DNA from: Nocardioides sp. GY 10113
GTDB taxonomy: Bacteria; Actinomycetota; Actinomycetes; Propionibacteriales; Nocardioidaceae
Length of the DNA stretch: 64,000 bases
Assembly (NCBI RefSeq): GCF_004919105.1
Contig: NZ_STGK01000004.1
Location: 295,226 to 359,225 of the forward strand
Reading direction: 5' to 3'
A program made the translations under genes and the position numbers. Of the stretch, positions 26,733 to 35,869 are shown in pieces (the first letter of the stretch is position 1; the number at the start of each line of letters is the position of its first letter). The notes below the pieces were generated by a model. That model saw only the letters and a program-made list of their open reading frames with translations. It was not told the origin of the DNA and searched no databases.

Positions 26733-27880
26733 GGCTCGACTACCTCAGCATCTTCCCCGACTACCTCGCGCCGCTGCAGCTCTCGCTGCCCGGCAAGGCG
26801 GTCGCCAGCGGCCTGCTCGACCTGCACGTCCACGACCTGCGCCAGTGGACCCACGACCGGCACCACACCACCGACGACACGCCGTACGGCGGCGGCGCCG
26901 GGATGGTGATGAAGCCCGAGCCGTTCGGCGAGGCCTTCGAGGCGCTCGAGGTCGGCGCCGGCGACACCGTCGTCTTCACCACCCCGTCGGGTCAGCCCTT
27001 CGACCAGCGGGTCGCCGAGGACCTGGCCACCCGGTCGCGGCTGGTCTTCGCCTGTGGCCGCTACGAGGGGATCGACCAACGGGTCATCGACCACGCCCGC
27101 TCGATCGCCGAGGTCCGCGAGATCAGCCTCGGCGACTACGTGCTCAACGGGGGAGAGGTCGCCGCGCTGGCGATCACCGAGGCCGTGGTGCGGCTGCTGC
27201 CGGGCTTCATGGGCAACGCCGAGTCCCTGGTCGAGGAGTCGCACGCCGAGGGCGGGCTGCTGGAGTACCCGGTCTACACCAAGCCCCGGGTCTGGCGGGA
27301 CCGCGAGGTGCCCGACGTGCTGCTCAGCGGCGACCACGGCCGGATCGCCGCCTGGCGCCACGACCAGGCCGTCCGTCGTACGGCGGAGCGTCGGCCCGAC
27401 CTGCTCCACCCCTCCGCGCTCGACGACGGCACCCCGATCGTGCGCGCCGGGCGCGGCGACGCGGAGGAGCTGCTGACGCTGCAGCGCGCCTGCTGGGTGC
27501 AGGAGGCGCTGGCCAACGACCTGCTCGACATCCCCGCGCTGCACGAGGGCCTCGACGAGGTCCGCGACTGGATCGGCACCTGGGAGACCTACCTGGTGCG
27601 GCGCGCCGGCCGGCTGGTCGGCGCCGTACGCGCGCGGCTGGACGGCGAGGTCTGGGAGATCGGCCGGCTGATGGTGGCCCCCGACCTCCAGGGACAGGGG
27701 CTCGGCCGGGCGCTGCTGGACCACGTCCAGGCGGTCGCGCCCGCCGGCGCCACGTCGTACGCGTTGGTGACCGGGGGACGCAGCGAGCGGAACCTGCGGC
27801 TGTACAAGAAGGCCGGGTTCCGGTTGCGGCGCGACCTCGCCGCGCCGGTCGGTGCCGTGACGCTGACCAAGGCCCGCTAG
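26729..27880 (+). CDS. trmD: tRNA (guanine(37)-N1)-methyltransferase TrmD fused to a GNAT acetyltransferase domain
   Basis: Residues 1 to about 235 are a complete TrmD, the SPOUT enzyme that methylates G37 next to the anticodon: [53 protein letters not shown] (SAM-binding trefoil knot) and [10 protein letters not shown]. From about 238 to 383 a GNAT domain follows without a stop, with [22 protein letters not shown] (acetyl-CoA loop near 322) and the closing [13 protein letters not shown]. Ordinary TrmD is about 230-270 residues. The frame is continuous and both halves carry their key motifs, so this is a true fusion. GTG 26729 overlaps the rimM stop. Confidence 0.94.
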   Translation: MRLDYLSIFPDYLAPLQLSLPGKAVASGLLDLHVHDLRQWTHDRHHTTDDTPYGGGAGMVMKPEPFGEAFEALEVGAGDTVVFTTPSGQPFDQRVAEDLATRSRLVFACGRYEGIDQRVIDHARSIAEVREISLGDYVLNGGEVAALAITEAVVRLLPGFMGNAESLVEESHAEGGLLEYPVYTKPRVWRDREVPDVLLSGDHGRIAAWRHDQAVRRTAERRPDLLHPSALDDGTPIVRAGRGDAEELLTLQRACWVQEALANDLLDIPALHEGLDEVRDWIGTWETYLVRRAGRLVGAVRARLDGEVWEIGRLMVAPDLQGQGLGRALLDHVQAVAPAGATSYALVTGGRSERNLRLYKKAGFRLRRDLAAPVGAVTLTKAR

Positions 27881-27916
27881 GCCGGGCTACATGGCTGTGA
27901 CACTCCACACCAACCT

Positions 27917-27954
27917 GTAACAAGCGCGAAACCTCGATCAGGCCTCGGTGAAAC
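27917..27954 (+). promoter_or_regulatory. GlnR binding site upstream of the second amt
   Basis: GTAAC-n6-GAAAC-n6-CAGGC-n6-GAAAC (27917-27921, 27928-27932, 27939-27943, 27950-27954) has the same spacing as the site at 17746 and fits the actinobacterial GlnR consensus, with a degenerate third box. Confidence 0.8.
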
Positions 27955-28040
27955 CCGGCCCCGCCAACATTCTTGGCACGAAGCGGGCCGGATGACGCTT
28001 GCCCGCGGCACCATTCCCGAGATTCTTGTGAGGACTCTGC

Positions 28041-29297
28041 ATGTCTGTAGATCTTTCATGGCAGTTGCTCTGTGCTGCCCTGGTCCTGTTCATGACGCCC
28101 GGACTGGCGTTCTTCTACGGCGGCTTGGTGAAGCAGAAGTCCGTCGTCTCGATGATGATGCTGAGCTTCGGCTCGATCGCCGTCGTCACGCTGCTGTACG
28201 TCCTGATCGGTGGCACCGGCATCGCCGGTAACGGCACCGACGGCGGCAGCAAGCTCTTCGGCAACCCGTTCCAGGACTTCGCGATGGCCGACCTGATGTC
28301 GGGCGTCGGTGGCGGCGAGGCGGGCAACGCCTTCGGTGCCCACGCGTTCCTGGTCGCCTTCTGCATCATCACGGTCGCGCTGGTCTCGGGTGCCGTCGCC
28401 GACCGTGCCCGCTTCTGGCCCTGGATGCTCTTCGCGACGCTGTTCACCATCTTCGTGGTGTTCCCGACCTTCCGCTGGATCTGGGGCGTCGACCCCGACG
28501 GCAACTTCTACGGCTGGCTCGCCAACGACGTCTGGGGCCTCGGCACCGGCGCGCTCGACTGGGCCGGTGGCACCGTGATCCACCAGTCCGCCGGTGCTGC
28601 CGCGCTGGCTCTCGCCCTGGTGCTGGGCAAGCGCAAGGTCGGCTTCTCCAAGGAGGAGGCGATCCCGCACAACGTCCCGCTGGTGCTGATCGGTGCCGCG
28701 ATCCTGTGGTTCGGCTGGTACGGCTTCAACACCGGTGTCTACGGCGCCGACGAGGGCCAGACCTCGCTGATCTTCTTCAACACCCTGGTCGCCCCGGCCG
28801 CCGCTCTGCTCGGCTGGATCGCCGTGGAGCACTTCAAGGAGGGCAAGGCCACCGCGGTCGGCGCCGCCTCCGGCATCGTGACCGGTCTGGTCGCCATCAC
28901 CCCGGCGTGCGCGTTCCTGACCCCGATCTGGGCGATGATCCTCGGCCTGGTCTCCGGCGCCATCTGCGCCTTCGCGGTCGACCTGAAGTTCAAGCTCGGC
29001 TTCGACGACACCCTCGACGTGGTGGGCATCCACCTCGTGGCCGGTTTCATCGGCTGCCTCTGGGTCGGCATCTTCGGTGCCGAGGCGCTGACCGGCGGCA
29101 GCCTGGTCTTCGGCGGCGAGATCAAGCTCTTCCTCGCCCAGCTGTTCTCCTCGCTGACCGTGATCGCGTTCTCCTTCGCCGTCTCGTTCGTCTTCGCCAT
29201 GGCGATCGAGAAGACGATCGGCTTCCGCGCCAAGGAGGAGGACGAGGTCGCCGGCCTCGACCTCGCGCTCCACGGCGAGGGCTACGCGCTCAACTGA
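28041..29297 (+). CDS. amt: Ammonium transporter (Amt family), copy 2
   Basis: A second, distinct ammonium transporter of 418 residues. It has the same family landmarks as copy 1 ([36 protein letters not shown] with the pore His, [22 protein letters not shown]) but is clearly divergent in sequence, so it is not a recent duplicate. The C-terminal [19 protein letters not shown] tail keeps the PII-contact type of motif. ATG 28041 follows GTGAGGA. It is monocistronic, between a GlnR box and a strong terminator. It lacks a glnK of its own and may share the PII protein encoded 9 kb upstream. Confidence 0.95.
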   Translation: MSVDLSWQLLCAALVLFMTPGLAFFYGGLVKQKSVVSMMMLSFGSIAVVTLLYVLIGGTGIAGNGTDGGSKLFGNPFQDFAMADLMSGVGGGEAGNAFGAHAFLVAFCIITVALVSGAVADRARFWPWMLFATLFTIFVVFPTFRWIWGVDPDGNFYGWLANDVWGLGTGALDWAGGTVIHQSAGAAALALALVLGKRKVGFSKEEAIPHNVPLVLIGAAILWFGWYGFNTGVYGADEGQTSLIFFNTLVAPAAALLGWIAVEHFKEGKATAVGAASGIVTGLVAITPACAFLTPIWAMILGLVSGAICAFAVDLKFKLGFDDTLDVVGIHLVAGFIGCLWVGIFGAEALTGGSLVFGGEIKLFLAQLFSSLTVIAFSFAVSFVFAMAIEKTIGFRAKEEDEVAGLDLALHGEGYALN

Positions 29298-29325
29298 TCG
29301 CGTCGCCTGCGCCGACGCAGCACGC

Positions 29326-29362
29326 AGCAGGCCCGTCCCGGTCTCCCCGGGGCGGGCCTGCT
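29326..29362. terminator. Bidirectional-looking terminator between amt copy 2 and fic
   Basis: A 16-bp stem (29326-29341 with 29347-29362, one G-U) with a short loop lies between convergent genes. It may serve both strands. Confidence 0.65.
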
Positions 29363-29379
29363 GGCATGTCGGGCGGAGG

Positions 29380-30612
29380 TCAGGCCTGGGTGCGCATCCG
29401 ACGGCTCGACGCGCGGATCCGCTCGCTGAGGTGCTCCACCTCGCCGAGGACCTCCTTCGCCAGCCACACCGGCGACCGCCGCGAGCGGGGTGCCCTGGCC
29501 AGCACGCCGTCGGAGACGAGCTGCTGGAAGAGCGCCTTCGCGTCCTCCGGTGCCAGCCCGAGCCGCTCCACGACCAGGTCGACGTTGACGATCGGCTCCT
29601 CCGTCAGCAGGTCCAGCAGCCGGAAGGGCGGCGTGCCCGGCCGGGTGACGCCGGTCCGCTCCTGCCAGCCCTCGCGGATCTCCCGGATGGTCGTCGCCGT
29701 GGTCCAGGACTCCGCGGCGGCGATCGACGCGGCGCTGGCCAGCATCGCGATGATCGTGTGCGCCCGCCCGGCGCGGTAGTCGTCGAGCGCCGCGAAGTAC
29801 CGGTCGCGGTGGGCGACCAGGGCCGAGGCGACCGGCACGGTCAGGTGCTTGGTCACGCGACGCCGGCGCAGCACGGCGTGGATCAGCGTGCGCCCGATCC
29901 GCCCGTTGCCGTCGATGAACGGGTGGATCGACTCGAACTGCGCGTGCACGATCGCCGCCTGCGCGACCGGGGCGAGGTCGTCGCGGTTCGCGAACGCGAA
30001 CAGGTCGGCGAGGTAGTCCGGCACGGTCTCCGGCGGCGGCGGCACGTGCAGCGCCCCGCGGGGGGAGTAGTCGCTGCCGCCGACCCAGTTCTGCGTGGTG
30101 CGGTACCGGCCGGCCCGGTGGGCCTCGTGGGGGTTGCGGGCCATCAGGTCGTGGTGCGCCTCGAGGACCGCCTCGCTGCGCACCTTCCGGGTCCGACCCG
30201 CGTCGTTGATCATCCGGGTCAGCGCCGCGGTGGCCGACGCCATGGAGATCGCCGAGGAGCTGGCGCCGACGCCGAGGAGCGCGCGTCCGTAGTCGGCGAG
30301 CCCGGCGTCGACGTTCTCGATCTTGGAGGAGTCGATCGACTCGGTGCGCAGCTGGAGCGGGTTCAGCTCCATCAGCGTCCGGCCGTGCACCAGGTCGAGG
30401 TGGCCCAGGTTGCCCGCGCTCGCGGTGGTCATCGCCGCGAGCGGCCGCTCCAGCTCGAGGTCCAGGTCGGCGATCATCGGGGGCAGCGCGACCCGGACCT
30501 CCCGGACCTGCTTGTCGGCCCGGGGGCCGCGCACGGTGCGCTGGCGCCAGGGGCGGACCTCGTAGGTGTGCGGTGCCCAGTCGAGCGGTACGGCGGTCGC
30601 GGGCTCCGTCAT
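29380..30612 (-). CDS. Fic-family protein adenylyltransferase with C-terminal winged helix
   Basis: Fic enzymes transfer AMP from ATP to hydroxyl groups of proteins. The 410-residue product has the full catalytic motif [14 protein letters not shown] (residues 230-243). An upstream inhibitory motif SSKIEN (95-100), of the (S/T)xxxE(G/N) type, blocks ATP binding in class II Fic proteins. A winged-helix-like region follows near 325-390 ([22 protein letters not shown]). ATG 30612 has GAGGAT upstream; the much longer frame beyond it is antisense to rplS. An 18-bp palindrome lies 30 bases upstream. There is no antitoxin gene next to it, in keeping with self-inhibition. The target protein is unknown. 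Confidence 0.87.
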   Translation of the reverse strand: MTEPATAVPLDWAPHTYEVRPWRQRTVRGPRADKQVREVRVALPPMIADLDLELERPLAAMTTASAGNLGHLDLVHGRTLMELNPLQLRTESIDSSKIENVDAGLADYGRALLGVGASSSAISMASATAALTRMINDAGRTRKVRSEAVLEAHHDLMARNPHEAHRAGRYRTTQNWVGGSDYSPRGALHVPPPPETVPDYLADLFAFANRDDLAPVAQAAIVHAQFESIHPFIDGNGRIGRTLIHAVLRRRRVTKHLTVPVASALVAHRDRYFAALDDYRAGRAHTIIAMLASAASIAAAESWTTATTIREIREGWQERTGVTRPGTPPFRLLDLLTEEPIVNVDLVVERLGLAPEDAKALFQQLVSDGVLARAPRSRRSPVWLAKEVLGEVEHLSERIRASSRRMRTQA

Positions 30613-30642
30613 GGCGCCATCCTCGCAGCCGGGCCGACGCCC

Positions 30643-30660
30643 CCTGGCGATTTCGCCAGG
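30643..30660. promoter_or_regulatory. Palindromic operator candidate upstream of fic
   Basis: CCTGGCGA-TT-TCGCCAGG is a perfect 8-2-8 inverted repeat 31 bases before the fic start and 129 bases before rplS. It may be the site of autoregulation by the Fic winged helix, or of another repressor. Confidence 0.5.
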
Positions 30661-30789
30661 CCGCAGCCGCGTGGGATGATTCTTCGTCGGCACCGCGGAC
30701 GCTTCTGCCACAGGGGAATCGTCGGACGCGGATGCCCCCGCATTCGAACCACGACCGCGGTTGACCTGTGGCACTCGCGAGGAGCAATC

Positions 30790-31164
30790 ATGAGCAACGC
30801 CCCGTCCGTCGCCGGTCGCAGCGTCGTCGCCGAGCTCGGCAACGCCACCAAGCGCACCGACATCCCCGCCTTCCGCGCCGGTGACACCGTCAAGGTGCAC
30901 GTCAAGGTCGTCGAGGGCAACCGTTCCCGCGTCCAGGTCTTCCAGGGCGTCGTGATCCGCATGCACGGTGCCGGCATCGGCCGCACCTTCACCGTCCGCA
31001 AGGTCTCCTTCGGTGTCGGCGTCGAGCGGACCTTCCCGCTGCACTCGCCGATCTTCGAGACCATCGAGGTCGTCACCCGCGGTGACGTCCGCCGGGCGAA
31101 GCTGTACTACCTGCGCAACCTGCGCGGCAAGGCCGCCAAGATCAAGGAGCGTCGCGAGGCCTGA
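30790..31164 (+). CDS. rplS: 50S ribosomal protein L19
   Basis: L19 sits at the subunit interface. The 124-residue protein has the standard sequence: [46 protein letters not shown], and the C-terminal [21 protein letters not shown] 30790 follows GAGGAG. The gene is monocistronic between the divergent fic and a textbook terminator, so it is cut off from trmD, next to which it lies in most bacteria. The second amt and fic have been placed between trmD and rplS. Confidence 0.96.
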   Translation: MSNAPSVAGRSVVAELGNATKRTDIPAFRAGDTVKVHVKVVEGNRSRVQVFQGVVIRMHGAGIGRTFTVRKVSFGVGVERTFPLHSPIFETIEVVTRGDVRRAKLYYLRNLRGKAAKIKERREA

Positions 31165-31176
31165 GCCACGCCGCTT

Positions 31177-31222
31177 CGAGACGACCTCCGACCCGTCCGG
31201 GTCGGGGGTCGTCTCGTCTTTT
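31177..31222 (+). terminator. Intrinsic terminator of rplS
   Basis: An 18-bp stem with one wobble pair (31177-31194 with 31199-31216), loop GTCC, is followed by the U-tract TCTTTT (31217-31222). Confidence 0.9.
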
Positions 31223-31283
31223 CCGGGCACTCGGCGGACCGTGCGCTCGGCGAGGCCGTCGTCCGGCCCGACCGGTTGGTGCC

Positions 31284-31289
31284 TACACT
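31284..31289 (+). promoter_or_regulatory. -10 element of lepB (leaderless)
   Basis: TACACT ends 8 bases before GTG 31298; no ribosome binding site lies between. Confidence 0.6.
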
Positions 31290-31297
31290 CGTCCACC

Positions 31298-32122
31298 GTG
31301 ACCACTGAAGTCCCCGACGTCCCGAACGGCTCGGCTGCGACGGGGGACCCGATCGGCTCGGGATCGTCCGGCGGCCGGCGCCGCGCGAAGCGCAGCCGCA
31401 AGCCGCTCCCGGTGTGGCAGGAGAGCATCCTGCTGCTCGCTGTGGCGCTGGGACTGGCGGTCGTGATCAAGGCGCTCTTCGTCCAGGCGTTCTACATCCC
31501 CTCGGAGTCGATGGAGCCGGGGTTGATCAAGAACGACCGGATCCTCGTGGAGAAGCCGTCGTACTGGTTCGGGCGCTCCCCGCAGCGCGGCGACGTGGTG
31601 GTCTTCGAGGACCCGGGCGGCTGGCTGGGGGCCACGGACGAGCGGGGGCCGACCGGCATGGCGAACCTGCTCTCCAAGGTGGGGCTGTACCCGACGGGCG
31701 GTCACCTGGTGAAGCGGGTCATCGGCGTCGAGGGGGACGTCGTCCGCTGCTGCACCAAGAAGGGCCAGATCGTCATCAACGGCGAGCCTGTCGACGAGAG
31801 CTCGTTCCTCGCCGACGATCCCGGCGAGTGCGACGCCGAGCGGGCCGACCTCGGCTTCCGCCGGATGTGCAACTGGACCATCGGACCGATCCCGGCGCAC
31901 AAGGTGCTGGTGATGGGGGACAACCGCAGCAACTCGCGCGACGCCCGCGCCCACATGTGCCGCCCCAACCAGGATCCGTGCACCGACAGCCCCTGGGTGG
32001 ACACCAGCCGGGTGGTGGGCAAGGTCTTCGCGCTGGTCTGGCCGCAGGACCGGTGGAAGTGGATCAGCCGCCCCGAGGCGTTCGCGGACGTGCCGGACGC
32101 CGAACCGGCCGGCGACGACTGA
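31298..32122 (+). CDS. lepB: Signal peptidase I
   Basis: This membrane-bound Ser/Lys protease removes signal peptides from exported proteins. The 274-residue protein has a basic N-terminal tail, one membrane segment ([19 protein letters not shown], about 45-63), the catalytic Ser box [12 protein letters not shown] near residue 69 and the general-base Lys in [11 protein letters not shown] near 137. The C-terminal boxes [15 protein letters not shown] and [13 protein letters not shown] follow. An insertion with several cysteines ([31 protein letters not shown]) is more Cys-rich than usual and may form disulfides outside the membrane. The GTG start follows a leaderless promoter. Confidence 0.95.
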   Translation: MTTEVPDVPNGSAATGDPIGSGSSGGRRRAKRSRKPLPVWQESILLLAVALGLAVVIKALFVQAFYIPSESMEPGLIKNDRILVEKPSYWFGRSPQRGDVVVFEDPGGWLGATDERGPTGMANLLSKVGLYPTGGHLVKRVIGVEGDVVRCCTKKGQIVINGEPVDESSFLADDPGECDAERADLGFRRMCNWTIGPIPAHKVLVMGDNRSNSRDARAHMCRPNQDPCTDSPWVDTSRVVGKVFALVWPQDRWKWISRPEAFADVPDAEPAGDD

Positions 32123-32145
32123 CGGAGGGACCGGGTGGACGGGCG

Positions 32146-32847
32146 ATGAGCACCGCGCCGAGCCTGCGCGTCGTACGCCGGATGATGCGCGGTGGCCTCG
32201 CCTCCGTGGCCGGCGTCGACGAGGTCGGTCGGGGAGCGCTGTGCGGACCCGTCACCGTCGCGGTCGTCCAGGTGACCGAGGCGACCCGGAGCGCACCTCA
32301 GGGCGTGCGGGACAGCAAGCTGCTGACCGCGGACGCCCGCGCGCGGCTGGCGCCCAGGATCCGGCGCTGGGCGCCGCACGGCGTCGGGCACGCCAGCCCG
32401 GCCGAGATCGACGAGTACGGCGTCATCGTGGCGCTGCGGCTGGCCGGCCACCGAGCGCTGGCGGCGCTGCCGGAACCGCCGGCGGCGGTGCTGCTCGACG
32501 GCAACCACGACTACCTCACCGCCCCCGAGCAGGACGCCTTGTTCGCGCCGCCGGACCTGTTGGCGCAGACGCCGCCGGTGGTGACGATGGTCAAGGCCGA
32601 CCTGCGGTGCGCGGCCGTGGCCGCGGCCAGCATCCTGGCCAAGACCGAGCGGGACACGATCATGGCGGGCCTCGCCGCGGACTTCCCCGAGTACGGCTGG
32701 GCGGCGAACAAGGGGTACGCGGCGCCGGACCACCTGGCCGCGCTGAGTCGGCTGGGACCCACCCCCCACCATCGCGTCTCCTGGCGGCTGCCGGGGCTAG
32801 GATCGGTCGCGCAGGAGGCAGTCGTCGTGGGGGAGGAAGTCGTATGA
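32146..32847 (+). CDS. rnhB: Ribonuclease HII
   Basis: RNase HII nicks DNA at embedded ribonucleotides and degrades RNA in RNA/DNA hybrids. The 233-residue protein has the acidic active site: [16 protein letters not shown] (Asp/Glu, residues about 22-37), [10 protein letters not shown] (Asp), and [22 protein letters not shown] (Asp). ATG 32146 is chosen because it precedes the conserved domain and lies 23 bases after lepB; upstream frame sequence is antisense-like. The stop overlaps the next gene (ATGA). The lepB-rnhB-DUF2469 order is typical of actinobacteria. Confidence 0.95.
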   Translation: MSTAPSLRVVRRMMRGGLASVAGVDEVGRGALCGPVTVAVVQVTEATRSAPQGVRDSKLLTADARARLAPRIRRWAPHGVGHASPAEIDEYGVIVALRLAGHRALAALPEPPAAVLLDGNHDYLTAPEQDALFAPPDLLAQTPPVVTMVKADLRCAAVAAASILAKTERDTIMAGLAADFPEYGWAANKGYAAPDHLAALSRLGPTPHHRVSWRLPGLGSVAQEAVVVGEEVV

Positions 32848-33152
32848 GCGCTGAGGACCTCGAGCGGTACGAGACCGAGCAGGAGCTCAACCTCTACCGG
32901 GAGTACCGCGACGTCGTCGGGATCTTCAAGTACGTCGTGGAGACCGACCGTCGGTTCTACCTGTGCAACTCCGTCGACGTGAAGGCCCGCTCGGAGGGCG
33001 GCGACGTCTTCTTCGAGGTCTCGATCTCCGATGCCTGGGTGTGGGACATGTACCGTCCCGCGCGCTTCGCGAAGAGCGTCAAGGTGCTGACCTTCAAGGA
33101 CGTCAACGTCGAGGAGCTGGCCACCTCCGACTTCGAGCCGCCGAAGGGCTGA
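32844..33152 (+). CDS. DUF2469 family protein
   Basis: A 102-residue protein conserved next to rnhB throughout actinobacteria. It is recognised by its start [24 protein letters not shown] and by [17 protein letters not shown] and [19 protein letters not shown]. It is soluble and acidic, with no catalytic motif known to me. ATG 32844 follows GGGAGGAAG and overlaps the rnhB stop, so the pair is coupled. Function unknown; constant linkage to rnhB suggests a nucleic-acid or translation-related role (inference). Confidence 0.92.
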   Translation: MSAEDLERYETEQELNLYREYRDVVGIFKYVVETDRRFYLCNSVDVKARSEGGDVFFEVSISDAWVWDMYRPARFAKSVKVLTFKDVNVEELATSDFEPPKG

Positions 33153-33279
33153 GCGCCCGGCCCTCCGGCTCGGCGGTTCGGCGGTTCGGTCGATATCCGC
33201 CCCACGCGTCCCGCACGCCACTACGCTTCAGCCCATCTGGGGCGCGGGGGAGGCGCCCGGGGGGAGCAGAGGTGGGGGC

Positions 33280-33738
33280 ATGTTGCGTTCGTACGGCGCC
33301 GCGGTGCGCTTTCGGCGAGGGTCCGGCGCGTCGCGCCGTCGCGGTCGCGGAGCCGCCGCGGTCGAGTTCGCCCTCGTGCTGCCGATCCTGCTGTACCTGG
33401 TCTTCGGGGTGATCGACTTCGGCGTCGCGCTCTCCTTCCGCCAGTCGGTGAGCCAGGCGGCCGCCGAAGGGGCGCGGGCGGCGGCCGTCCAGGTCGACCC
33501 CAGCCTGCGTCAGGACGACTCGGTGGCGGCGATCGAGAGCGCGCTGAGCGGGACCGGCAAGTCCTGCTCGTCGGCGGGGATGACCTGCGGCTTCGAGGCG
33601 GCCCCGGCGTCCTGCCCGGCGTGCGTGAAGGTCAGCGTCTCCTACGACTACAAGGAGTACCCGCTGATCCCGTCGGTCCCCGGCTTCGGGATCCTCTTCG
33701 ACACCTTCTCCCACTCGGTGATGATCCGCACCAGCTGA
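33280..33738 (+). CDS. TadE-like pseudopilin
   Basis: The 152-residue protein has a basic N-terminal leader, then GAAAVEFALVLPILLYLVFGVIDFG (residues 27-51), the hydrophobic TadE segment with its conserved Glu. An extracytoplasmic domain with four cysteines follows (CSSAGMTC and CPAC). TadE proteins are minor pilins of tight-adherence (Tad) pili, but no other tad genes are visible here, so this may be an orphan or belong to a locus elsewhere. TACGCT at 33222-33227 is a possible -10. ATG 33280 has GAGGTGGGGG upstream. Confidence 0.8.
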   Translation: MLRSYGAAVRFRRGSGASRRRGRGAAAVEFALVLPILLYLVFGVIDFGVALSFRQSVSQAAAEGARAAAVQVDPSLRQDDSVAAIESALSGTGKSCSSAGMTCGFEAAPASCPACVKVSVSYDYKEYPLIPSVPGFGILFDTFSHSVMIRTS

Positions 33739-33848
33739 CCCGGTTGTCGGCGCCTCCCCTGGGGACGGCGGCCGGCGTCCACATCCGGTCCGTCGACGGG
33801 CCCGGCGCGCGGGCCGACCTCGACATCCTCCTGCCAGGAGGTAGGACG

Positions 33849-34265
33849 ATGACGGATGCGGTGGACATCGGGTCGGGCGCGGACCGGCCCTCCCCGGGCA
33901 GGGTCCCGGACCGGCGCCGGCAGGCGCTGGGCGCCTACGGCGAGGACGTGGCCGCGCGGCACCTGACCGCCGCCGGCCTCGTGCTGCTCGACCGGAACTG
34001 GCGGTGCGCCGAGGGCGAGATCGACCTCGTCCTCCGGGCAGGTCGCACCCTGGTGGTCTGCGAGGTGAAGACCCGCAGCAGCCTGGCCTCGGGCACCCCG
34101 CACGAGGCGATCACCGACGCCAAGCTGGACCGGCTCAAGCGGCTGGGCGAACGCTGGGTCGAGGAGCACGGCATCCGCCCGGACGGGATCCGGATCGACC
34201 TGGTGGCGGTGCTCCGCCCCCGACGCGGACCGGCCGTCGTCGACCACGTGGCGGGGCTGCTCTGA
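33849..34265 (+). CDS. yraN: UPF0102/YraN family protein (nuclease-like fold)
   Basis: The 138-residue protein matches YraN, a Holliday-junction-resolvase-like fold of unknown activity. The conserved sequence starts QALGAYGEDVAARHLTAAG, then LLDRNWRCAEGEIDLV, VCEVKTRSS with the restriction-nuclease-like E-x-K, and IRIDLVAVL. An unusual N-terminal tail of about 24 residues precedes it. ATG 33849 follows AGGAGGT, a very strong ribosome binding site. It begins a coupled yraN-comM-dprA unit (TGATG and ATGA overlaps), the usual actinobacterial arrangement. Confidence 0.92.
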   Translation: MTDAVDIGSGADRPSPGRVPDRRRQALGAYGEDVAARHLTAAGLVLLDRNWRCAEGEIDLVLRAGRTLVVCEVKTRSSLASGTPHEAITDAKLDRLKRLGERWVEEHGIRPDGIRIDLVAVLRPRRGPAVVDHVAGLL

Positions 34266-35869
34266 TGGGCGTCGCCTCGGCCAACGCGGTCGCGCTGCGC
34301 GGCGCGCTGGGCCACCTGATCGACGTGGAGGCCGACGTCTCGACCGGTCAGGCAGGGGTGCTGGTGGTCGGCCGGGCGGACGCGGCGCTGCGCGAGGGCC
34401 AGGAGCGGGTCCGGATGGCCGTGATCAACAGCGGGCTGGAGTGGCCCACCAGCAAGCGGGTCACCGTGCTGCTCGCCCCGGCCGACCTGCCGAAGTCGGG
34501 CACGCACTTCGACCTGGCGATGGCGATGGCGGTGCTGGCCGCGGACGACCAGGTGGATCCGATGGCGCTCGCCGGCACCGTCTTCGTCGGCGAGCTGACC
34601 CTGGCCGGCGGGCTGCGCCCGGCGCTCGGCGTGCTGCCGATGGTCCTGGCCGCCGCCGAGCGCGGGATCCGCCGCGCCTTCGTCCCCGAGACGCAGGTCG
34701 AGGAGGCCGCGCTGGTGCCCGGGGTCAGCGTCTACGGCGTGCGCTCGCTGGGGCAGGTGGTCGCCCAGCTGCGGGGCGAGGAGATCCCGCAGGCGCCGCC
34801 GGTGGCCGGCGCCTCCGGCACCCCGTTGCTCACCTGGCGCGGCGAGGAGCGGCTCGAGGAGCTCGACCTCGCCGACCTGGTGGGGATGACGGATGAGAAG
34901 TACGCCCTCGAGGTCGCCGCGGCCGGTGGCCACCCGCTGCTGCTCTCCGGCGCCAAGGGGTCGGGCAAGACCAGCCTCGCCGAGCGGATCCCGACGATCC
35001 TCCCCGACCTCGCTCCCGAGGAGTCCCTCGAGCTGACCGCGATCCACTCCCTGGCCGGGGTGCTGAGCCCGGGGGCGGGGCTGCTGCGCCGGCCACCCTT
35101 CGCGGCCCCGCACCACGACGCCAGCAAGGCCAGCCTGATCGGCGGCGGCACCGGCATGGTGCGGCCGGGGGCGATCTCCCAGGCGCACGCCGGGGTGCTC
35201 TTCCTCGACGAGTTCGCGCTCTTCCGCAGCGACGTGATCGAGGCACTGCGCCAGCCGCTGGAGAGCGGCGAGATCACCGTCGCCCGGCGCGAGGAGTCGG
35301 TGACCCTACCGGCGCGCACGATCCTGGTGCTCGCCGCCAATCCGTGTCCCTGCGGTGACTACGTCCCCGGCCGGGGACGGCACGGCTGCACCTGCCCCGA
35401 ACGGCTCCGCCGCGACTACCGGCGCAGGGTGTCGGGCCCGATCGCCGACCGGATCGACATCACGCGGCACGTGCTCGCGCCCACGCCGGCGGCCCGGGAC
35501 CGCTTCGCCGCTCCGGAGACCTCCGCGGAGGTCCGGTCCCGGGTCGCGGCGGCCCGCGACCGGCAGGCGGACCGGTTCGCCGGCCGCAGCTGGCGGCTCA
35601 ACAGCCAGGTCCCCGGCCCGCGGCTGGCCGACGACTTCGCCGTCGACGCCGAGGCCCGGGCGCACCTGGACCGCCTGATGTACGACGGCCGGCTCAGCGC
35701 GCGGGGCGTGGTCCGGGTGCTCCGACTGGCCTGGACCGTCGCGGACCTCCGCGCGGCCGGCGAGGGGCGCCGGCCGGACAGGACGGATGTCGAGGTCGCG
35801 CTGCGGCTGCGGGCCGGTGACCCGCTCGACCTGCCCACCCTCGGCGCGGCGTCACGGGTCGGCCGATGA
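34265..35869 (+). CDS. YifB/ComM-family AAA+ ATPase (Mg-chelatase-like)
   Basis: ComM is a helicase that aids branch migration during natural transformation. The 534-residue protein has an N-terminal Lon-like domain (SANAVALRGALGHLIDVEAD, then PKSGTHFDLAMAMAVL). The AAA+ core has Walker A GAKGSGKTSLAERI near residue 225, Walker B GVLFLDEFALF near 313 and the Cys-bearing NPCPCGDYV. The C-terminal region resembles Mg-chelatase subunit I. It shares a base with the yraN stop and overlaps dprA, so the three are coupled. Competence in this organism is not proven by these genes; they are kept in many actinobacteria. Confidence 0.92.
   Translation: MGVASANAVALRGALGHLIDVEADVSTGQAGVLVVGRADAALREGQERVRMAVINSGLEWPTSKRVTVLLAPADLPKSGTHFDLAMAMAVLAADDQVDPMALAGTVFVGELTLAGGLRPALGVLPMVLAAAERGIRRAFVPETQVEEAALVPGVSVYGVRSLGQVVAQLRGEEIPQAPPVAGASGTPLLTWRGEERLEELDLADLVGMTDEKYALEVAAAGGHPLLLSGAKGSGKTSLAERIPTILPDLAPEESLELTAIHSLAGVLSPGAGLLRRPPFAAPHHDASKASLIGGGTGMVRPGAISQAHAGVLFLDEFALFRSDVIEALRQPLESGEITVARREESVTLPARTILVLAANPCPCGDYVPGRGRHGCTCPERLRRDYRRRVSGPIADRIDITRHVLAPTPAARDRFAAPETSAEVRSRVAAARDRQADRFAGRSWRLNSQVPGPRLADDFAVDAEARAHLDRLMYDGRLSARGVVRVLRLAWTVADLRAAGEGRRPDRTDVEVALRLRAGDPLDLPTLGAASRVGR

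Noticed and set aside
26700..27500. A frameshift or missing stop between trmD and a separate acetyltransferase gene.
   Set aside because: The frame is continuous through both domains, without a ribosome binding site or start codon between them; both domains keep their motifs. It is treated as a fusion.
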